NCBI GenBank assembly: GCA_963798855.1
Contig: CAWCUU010000002.1
Span: forward strand, 496,001 to 560,000
Source: CAWCUU01 sp963798855
GTDB lineage: Bacteria > Gemmatimonadota > Gemmatimonadetes > Longimicrobiales > RSA9
Length of the DNA: 64,000 bases
Direction: 5' to 3'
Position 1 is the first letter of the stretch. Each line of letters starts with the position of its first letter. Both the position numbers and the translations under genes were made by a program. The notes beneath the pieces are model-generated. The model was given only the letters and a program-made list of their open reading frames with translations. It made no database searches and had not been told where the DNA came from. Positions 59,681-64,000 of this stretch are shown here, one piece after another.

Positions 59681-60672
59681 ATAGAAGGCGCAGCGCTGCC
59701 GTTCTTGCAGGGCTCGTCGTCCTGGCGGTGGCCGCGTGGCTCATCGTGCGCTCGCGGTCCGACCAGAGCTCGGCGGATGTGATCGCGGCCTCCGGGACCG
59801 TGGAGGCGCGGGAGGCGGACCTCGGCTTCCAGGCGGCGGGCCGGATCGTCTCGATCAATGTGGATGAGGGCGACGCCGTGCAGGAAGGACGCGTCCTGGC
59901 CGTTCTTGACACGGCCGAGATGGCCGCTCGGCGAGCGGCCGCCGCGGCGCAGGTCGAGGCGGCGCGCGCGCAGCTCACCGAGCTCGAGCGGGGCTCGCGT
60001 CCGGAGGAGCTGGCTCAGGCGCGGGCCGTAGCGGCCGCGGCCCGGCAGCGCCTCGACGACGCCCAGCGGGACTTGCAGCGCACCCGCACGCTGAAGGAAG
60101 GGGGCGCCGTCAGCCAGGAAGCGCTCGACAAGGCGAGCACCGCGCAGATGGTCGCGAAGTCGCAGGCGGACCAGGCAGAGGAGCAGCTGCGGCTGGTGGA
60201 GGCGGGACCTCGGCGGGAGCGGATCGAGGCGGCCCGTGCACAGGTGAGACAGGCCGAGGCGACGGTGAAGCAGCTCGAAGCGGCGCTCTCGAACGCGGTG
60301 ATCCGCGCGCCGTTCGCCGGTGTGGTGACGATCCGACATCGCGAGCCGGGTGAGGTGGTGTCGCCGGGGCTGCCGGTGCTGACGCTGATGAACCCGGCGG
60401 AGCGCTGGGTCCGCATCTACGTCCGCGAGGACGCTGTCGGACGGATCCGGCTCGGGGAGCCGGCGACGATCGCATCCGATGCCGACCCGGACCGCCGCTA
60501 CGCCGGCCGCGTCTCCTTCATCGCCAGCGAAGCCGAGTTCACGCCCAAGAACGTTCAGACGACCGAGGAGCGGATCAAGCTCGTCTACGCCGTCAAGGTC
60601 GCGATCACCGGAGAAGCGCCCGCTCTCAAGCAGGGTGTTCCGGCCGACGTCGTGGTCGGAGAAGAGCCGTGA
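59677..60672 (+). CDS. HlyD/YbhG-like membrane fusion protein
   Basis: 331 residues from GTG 59677 (GGAGGAATT just upstream, overlapping the TolC-like stop as GTGA). N-terminal anchor AAVLAGLVVLAVAAWLIVRS, lipoyl-like half ASGTVEAREADLGFQAAGRI / VDEGDAVQEGRVLAVLDTAE, a long helical hairpin (QLTELERGSRPEELAQARAV; RTLKEGGAVSQEALDKASTA), second lipoyl half NAVIRAPFAGVVTIRHREPG and beta-barrel FTPKNVQTTEERIKLVYAVK. The T-P-K-N-V-Q-T-x-E-E-R motif is characteristic of YbhG-type fusion proteins. Bridges inner pump to TolC. Confidence 0.92.
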   Translation: MNRRRSAAVLAGLVVLAVAAWLIVRSRSDQSSADVIAASGTVEAREADLGFQAAGRIVSINVDEGDAVQEGRVLAVLDTAEMAARRAAAAAQVEAARAQLTELERGSRPEELAQARAVAAAARQRLDDAQRDLQRTRTLKEGGAVSQEALDKASTAQMVAKSQADQAEEQLRLVEAGPRRERIEAARAQVRQAEATVKQLEAALSNAVIRAPFAGVVTIRHREPGEVVSPGLPVLTLMNPAERWVRIYVREDAVGRIRLGEPATIASDADPDRRYAGRVSFIASEAEFTPKNVQTTEERIKLVYAVKVAITGEAPALKQGVPADVVVGEEP

Positions 60673-61648
60673 CGATCGGCCCGACCGTCGTCGTGCTCGA
60701 GGGGCTCTCGCGCAGCTTCGGACCCCTCCCGGCCGTGTTCGATCTCTCCTTCGAGGTCGGCCGCGGCGAGCTGTTCGGCATCGTGGGGCCCGACGGCGCG
60801 GGGAAGACGACCACGCTGCGAATGCTCGCCGGAGTGCTACGACCGAGCGCGGGCGACGCGACCGTCCTCGGGATCAGCGTCGCGAGCCGCCCCGAGGCCG
60901 TGAAGCCGCACATCGCGTACATGTCGCAGCGCTTCGGCCTGTACACGGACCTGACCGTGCGGGAGAACATCGACTTCTACGCGGACCTCTACCGCGTCGC
61001 GCGGCGGGAGCGGTCGGCGCGGCTCGAGCGGCTCTACCGCTTCTCGGGCCTCGGTCCGTTCGAGGACCGGCTCGCGGGTGCGCTATCGGGCGGGATGAAG
61101 CAGAAGCTCTCGCTGTGCTGCGCACTGATCCACCGCCCCGAAGTCCTCCTCCTCGATGAGCCGACCTTCGGCGTGGACCCGATCTCGCGGCGCGACCTCT
61201 GGCTCATCCTGCACGAGATGGTCGCGGCGGGAGTCACGATCATCGTCTCGACCTCGTACCTCGACGAGGCGGAGCGCTGCGACCGTGTCGCGCTGCTCGA
61301 CCGCGGTCGCATCATCGCGCTCGATACGCCCGCCGCCCTGCAGGCTTCCCTGCCCGGGCGCATGCTCGCAGTCCGTGCCGACCCGCCTCGCCGCGCGCGC
61401 GACCTGCTGCGCGCCCGCCCCGACGTGGCGCGCGCCACGCTCTATGGCGACACGCTCCACGTGCTGCTCGCTGCGGACGGCGACTGGGCCGACGCACGCG
61501 CGGCCCTCGAGGCGGCCGCCGTCACCGTCGGCTCCGCCGAAACCATCCAGGCGTCACTGGAAGACGCGTTCATCGACTTCGTCGAGGGCGAGGGCGAGGG
61601 CGAGGGCGAGAGGGCGAGGGCGAGGGCGAGGGCGAGGGCGAGGGGTAA
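60669..61648 (+). CDS. ABC transporter ATPase 1 (YbhF N-half-like), frame disturbed at 3' end
   Basis: About 325 residues. Starts at GTG 60669 (GTGA overlap). FGIVGPDGAGKTTTLRMLAG is Walker A, YMSQRFGLYTDLTVRENIDF the Q-loop, AGALSGGMKQKLSLCCALIH the signature, and LLLDEPTFGVDPISRR Walker B. It matches the first nucleotide-binding half of YbhF. The gene should end at TAA 61646-61648 overlapping the next ATG (TAATG), but a 2-base-deletion-like interruption in the GAGGGC repeat puts it out of frame, and the reading frame as given runs on to 61976. The frame is restored by adding four bases or removing two. Confidence 0.85.
61584..61645. repeat. GAGGGC hexanucleotide microsatellite
   Basis: About ten copies of GAGGGC encoding an (Glu-Gly)n tail, broken once at 61608-61613 (GAGAGGGC). 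It sits exactly between the two ATPase genes. Whole-unit slippage keeps frame; the observed break does not. Confidence 0.9.
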
Positions 61649-62586
61649 TGGCGGCGGCGATCGAGGTGCAGGAGCTGACTCGCCGCTTCGGCGACTTCAC
61701 GGCGGTCGATCATGTCAGCTTCGATGTGGGCGAGGGCGAGATCTTCGGATTTCTCGGGCCGAACGGCGCCGGCAAGACGACGACGATCAAGATGTTGACG
61801 GGGCTGCTACGGCCGACGTCGGGAGAGGGGCGGATCGCGGGGCTCGACATCGTCGCCGACGCGCGCGCGATCCGGCAGCGCATCGGGTACATGTCGCAGC
61901 TCTTTTCACTCTACGCCGACCTCGCGGTGGGAGAGAACATCGCGCTGTTCGCGGGACTGTACGGCGTGACCGGTGAGCGCCTCCAGGCGCGGCGCGCCTG
62001 GGTGCTGCGCATGGCGGGGCTGGAAGGAAAGGAGCGGACGCTGACCGGCGAGCTGCCGCTCGGCTACAAGCAGCGCCTGGCGCTCGGCTGTGCCGTGCTG
62101 CACGAGCCCGAGGTGCTCTTCCTCGACGAGCCGACATCCGGCGTTGACCCCGTCGCCCGCCGCTCCTTCTGGGACCTGATCAGCGCACTTTCCGCGGCCG
62201 GCACGACCGTGCTGGTCAGCACGCACTACATGGAAGAGGCCGAGTACTGCAACCGGCTGGCGCTGATGAACCGCGGCCGTTTGATCGCGCTCGACTCCCC
62301 CGCCGCGCTGCGATCGTCGCTGCGGCTGCCGATCCTCGAGCTGGACGTCGACGATGCGCCCCGCGCCGTCGAGGCGCTGCAGCACGCGGAGGGAGTGGTG
62401 GAGGCCTCCATGTTCGGCCGCGCGGTCCACGTCGTCGTTGAGGACGAGCGTCGCGGCCGCGCCGAAGTGGAAGCGGCGCTCCTGCAGGCGGGGCGCGAAG
62501 TGCACGGCGTGCGGAACGTCCGCGCCGGACTCGAAGACGTCTTCGTCGCGCTCGTGCGCCGCGAGGGCGGGGCCATGGAGGGGTGA
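61648..62586 (+). CDS. ABC transporter ATPase 2 (YbhF C-half-like)
   Basis: 312 residues. MAAAIEVQELTRRFGDFTAV, Walker A FLGPNGAGKTTTIKMLTGLL, IGYMSQLFSLYADLAVGENI, a degenerate signature LPLGYKQRLALGCAVLH in place of LSGGQ, Walker B VLFLDEPTSGVDPVARR and VLVSTHYMEEAEYCNRLALM. The LPLG-K-Q-R form is what the second half of YbhF carries, so genes 60669 and 61648 together equal one YbhF polypeptide split in two. The C-terminal part is an ACT/ferredoxin-like domain (ILELDVDDAPRAVEALQHAE). Coupled by TGATG to the permease. Confidence 0.93.
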   Translation: MAAAIEVQELTRRFGDFTAVDHVSFDVGEGEIFGFLGPNGAGKTTTIKMLTGLLRPTSGEGRIAGLDIVADARAIRQRIGYMSQLFSLYADLAVGENIALFAGLYGVTGERLQARRAWVLRMAGLEGKERTLTGELPLGYKQRLALGCAVLHEPEVLFLDEPTSGVDPVARRSFWDLISALSAAGTTVLVSTHYMEEAEYCNRLALMNRGRLIALDSPAALRSSLRLPILELDVDDAPRAVEALQHAEGVVEASMFGRAVHVVVEDERRGRAEVEAALLQAGREVHGVRNVRAGLEDVFVALVRREGGAMEG

Positions 62587-63707
62587 TGCGGCTCGACCCG
62601 GTCCGCTTCGTAGCGGTGGCTCGAAAGGAGGCGATCCAGCTCCGGCGCGACAAGCGAAGCATGGCGTTGGCCTTCCTGCTGCCGCTCTTCCTGCTGCTCT
62701 TCTTCGGCTACGCGATCACTTGGGATGTGAAGGACATCCGGCTCGCCGTGCTGGACCGGGACGCCACACAGCGCAGCCGCGAGCTGGTGCAGTCGTTCGA
62801 GGCGAGCGGCTACTTCAGCGTCGCTGAGCGGCTCGCGCGCTATGACGAAATCGACTCGCGGCTGGCGCACGGCGATGTCCGCGGCGCGCTCGTGATCCCG
62901 CCGGGCTTCGCGAGCGACCTGGCGGCGGGACGGCCGGCGCACGTCCAGCTCCTGCTGGATGGCGGCGATGCGAACACCGCGACGATCGCGCTGAACTACG
63001 CCGAGGCGATCGTAGCCGGCTGGTCGCGCGAAGTCGTCCTGCAGGGGCGACGGCTGCAGCCTCCGGTCCGGGCCGAGGCGCGCGTCTGGTACAATCCGGA
63101 GCTAGAGAGCCGCAAGATGATCGTGCCGGGGCTCATCGCGGTGATCATGTCGATCATCGCCGCGGTCCTGACCGCGCTCACGATCGCGAGGGAGTGGGAG
63201 CGCGGGACAATGGAGCAGCTCGCCGCCACGCCCGTGCACCGGCTCGAGGTCGTGCTCGGCAAGCTGGTGCCGTACCTGCTCATCGGCCTGTTCGACGTCG
63301 CCGTCGCGACCGTGGCCGGCATGCTCGTCTTCGGCGTGCCGCTGCACGGCAGCGTGCTGCTGCTCGCCGCGATGTCCACGCTCTTCCTGCTCGGCGCGCT
63401 CGGCGTCGGCATCTTCATCTCCGCCGCGCTCCGCTCACAGGTCCTGGCCATGCAGGTCGCCATGGTCGTCACCTACCTGCCGGCGATCCTGCTGTCCGGC
63501 TTCATCTTCGACATCGCCAGCATGCCAGCGCCGCTGCGCCTGTTCACGTACGTGATCCCGGCGCGCTACTTCGTGGTGGTCACTCGCGGAATCTTCCTTA
63601 AGGGCGTGGGCGTTCAGGTGCTGTGGATGCAGGCGCTGCTCATGCTGCTCTTCGCGGCAGTCGGGCTCGGCCTGGCGACGGCGGCGTTCCGCAAGGAGAT
63701 CGCGTGA
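62586..63707 (+). CDS. ABC-2 permease (YbhS-like)
   Basis: 373 residues with six membrane helices. N-terminal helix LAFLLPLFLLLFFGYAITWD, then a large periplasmic domain (IRLAVLDRDATQRSRELVQS; DARVWYNPELES-like RVWYNPELESRKMIVPGLIA) and five C-terminal helices (LIAVIMSIIAAVLTALTIAR with EREWERGTMEQL-like motif, VVTYLPAILLSGFIFDIAS). This is the YbhS/YhiH ABC-2 topology. ATG 62586 overlaps the ATPase TGA; GTG 62583 is an alternative. Confidence 0.92.
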   Translation: MRLDPVRFVAVARKEAIQLRRDKRSMALAFLLPLFLLLFFGYAITWDVKDIRLAVLDRDATQRSRELVQSFEASGYFSVAERLARYDEIDSRLAHGDVRGALVIPPGFASDLAAGRPAHVQLLLDGGDANTATIALNYAEAIVAGWSREVVLQGRRLQPPVRAEARVWYNPELESRKMIVPGLIAVIMSIIAAVLTALTIAREWERGTMEQLAATPVHRLEVVLGKLVPYLLIGLFDVAVATVAGMLVFGVPLHGSVLLLAAMSTLFLLGALGVGIFISAALRSQVLAMQVAMVVTYLPAILLSGFIFDIASMPAPLRLFTYVIPARYFVVVTRGIFLKGVGVQVLWMQALLMLLFAAVGLGLATAAFRKEIA

Positions 63708-64000
63708 GCTCCGGCACCGTCACCCGACTCCGTGGTAGCTCGCGCTCGCCGGCGCTTTCCGGGGCGCTGCGCCGGGTCCGGGAGATGCTGCGCAAGGAGT
63801 GGCGCCAGATCTTCCGGGACCCGAAGACCAAGCGCATCATCTTCGTCTCCCCGATCATCCAGCTCCTGCTGTTCGGCTATGCCGTGAACACGGACGTCCG
63901 CGACGCGGCCCTCTTCCTCGTCGACCGGGACCACACCGCGCAGTCGCGCGCGCTCGTGGACGCCATGACGGCGAGCGGCTACTTCCGAGTCGTCGGCCGC
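63704..64000 (+). CDS. ABC-2 permease (YbhR-like), cut by window edge
   Basis: Starts at GTG 63704 overlapping the upstream TGA (GTGA). Ninety-nine residues are visible: a basic N-terminus, then EMLRKEWRQIFRDPKTKRII, FVSPIIQLLLFGYAVNTDVR (first membrane helix) and FLVDRDHTAQSRALVDAMTA, colinear with the preceding permease and typical of YbhR. It would complete the heterodimeric pump. The 3' part lies outside the window. Confidence 0.92.
   Translation, partial: MSSGTVTRLRGSSRSPALSGALRRVREMLRKEWRQIFRDPKTKRIIFVSPIIQLLLFGYAVNTDVRDAALFLVDRDHTAQSRALVDAMTASGYFRVVGR

Noticed and set aside
60669..61976. Longer ATPase 1 protein extending into ATPase 2 coding sequence
   Set aside because: Beyond the microsatellite the sequence is arginine/aspartate-rich shadow of ATPase 2; a frame break in the repeat explains it.

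Overview
The window is high-GC bacterial chromosome, tightly packed, with most neighbouring genes joined by ATGA, GTGA or TGATG overlaps. The gene set points to Gemmatimonadota or a close relative: a SusC/SusD pair followed by a small plug-like lipoprotein, many lipoproteins and outer-membrane barrels ending in an aromatic residue, multihaem cytochromes, a futalosine-type menaquinone gene (mqnD), tandem Ku genes and a short alpha-glucan phosphorylase. This placement is inferred from gene content; no rRNA or tRNA was seen.

Left arm, 1-16.6 kb. Almost everything is on the minus strand. Reading downstream, the order is: arsenic cluster (arsR, arsM, metallophosphoesterase, ACR3 arsenite exporter, DUF2911 protein), MOT1-like molybdate/sulfate permease, CrcB fluoride channel with DUF190, dynamin-like GTPase, zinc-ribbon/HEAT protein, a truncated inorganic pyrophosphatase, a second metallophosphoesterase, an MFS transporter, and two MutS-family genes at the edge. 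Nearly all of these genes carry one or more frameshifts although their protein sequence is well preserved in alternating frames. This looks like a poor consensus sequence rather than mass gene death. Between them and the IS lie a GNAT acetyltransferase, an intact HEPN-MNT toxin-antitoxin pair and queG.

Junction, 16.6-18.5 kb. A 276-bp element with perfect 20-bp terminal inverted repeats directly abuts an IS110/IS1111-type insertion sequence with 12-bp inverted ends. The long non-coding end of the IS is a candidate bridge-RNA locus.

Middle, 18.5-48.4 kb. Intact genes: coiled-coil lipoprotein, mqnD, glycosyltransferase, class V aminotransferase and MazG. Then comes the most striking locus, a five-gene minus-strand operon at 23.8-30.5 kb. 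It encodes a b-type membrane cytochrome, a 19-haem and a 13-haem cytochrome c, an outer-membrane barrel and a membrane-anchored Fe-S/FAD oxidoreductase, and reads like a complete electron conduit from NAD(P)H or quinol to the cell surface. A terminator-like hairpin sits in its leader. After it come a tandem universal stress protein, glucan phosphorylase, a two-Ku locus, a cyclase, proline dehydrogenase, prolyl oligopeptidase, queE, a HEAT protein with a histone-H1-like tail, and an RlmL-type methyltransferase.

Right arm, 48.8-64 kb. SusC/SusD nutrient-uptake pair with a strong terminator, plug-like lipoprotein, TerB-like protein, MsrA, CPBP protease and a CDF cation exporter. The window ends in a TetR-controlled YbhFSR-type efflux operon: TetR, TolC-like channel, HlyD-like fusion protein, two ABC ATPases and two permeases, the last cut by the window edge. 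A GAGGGC microsatellite lies at the junction of the two ATPase genes.
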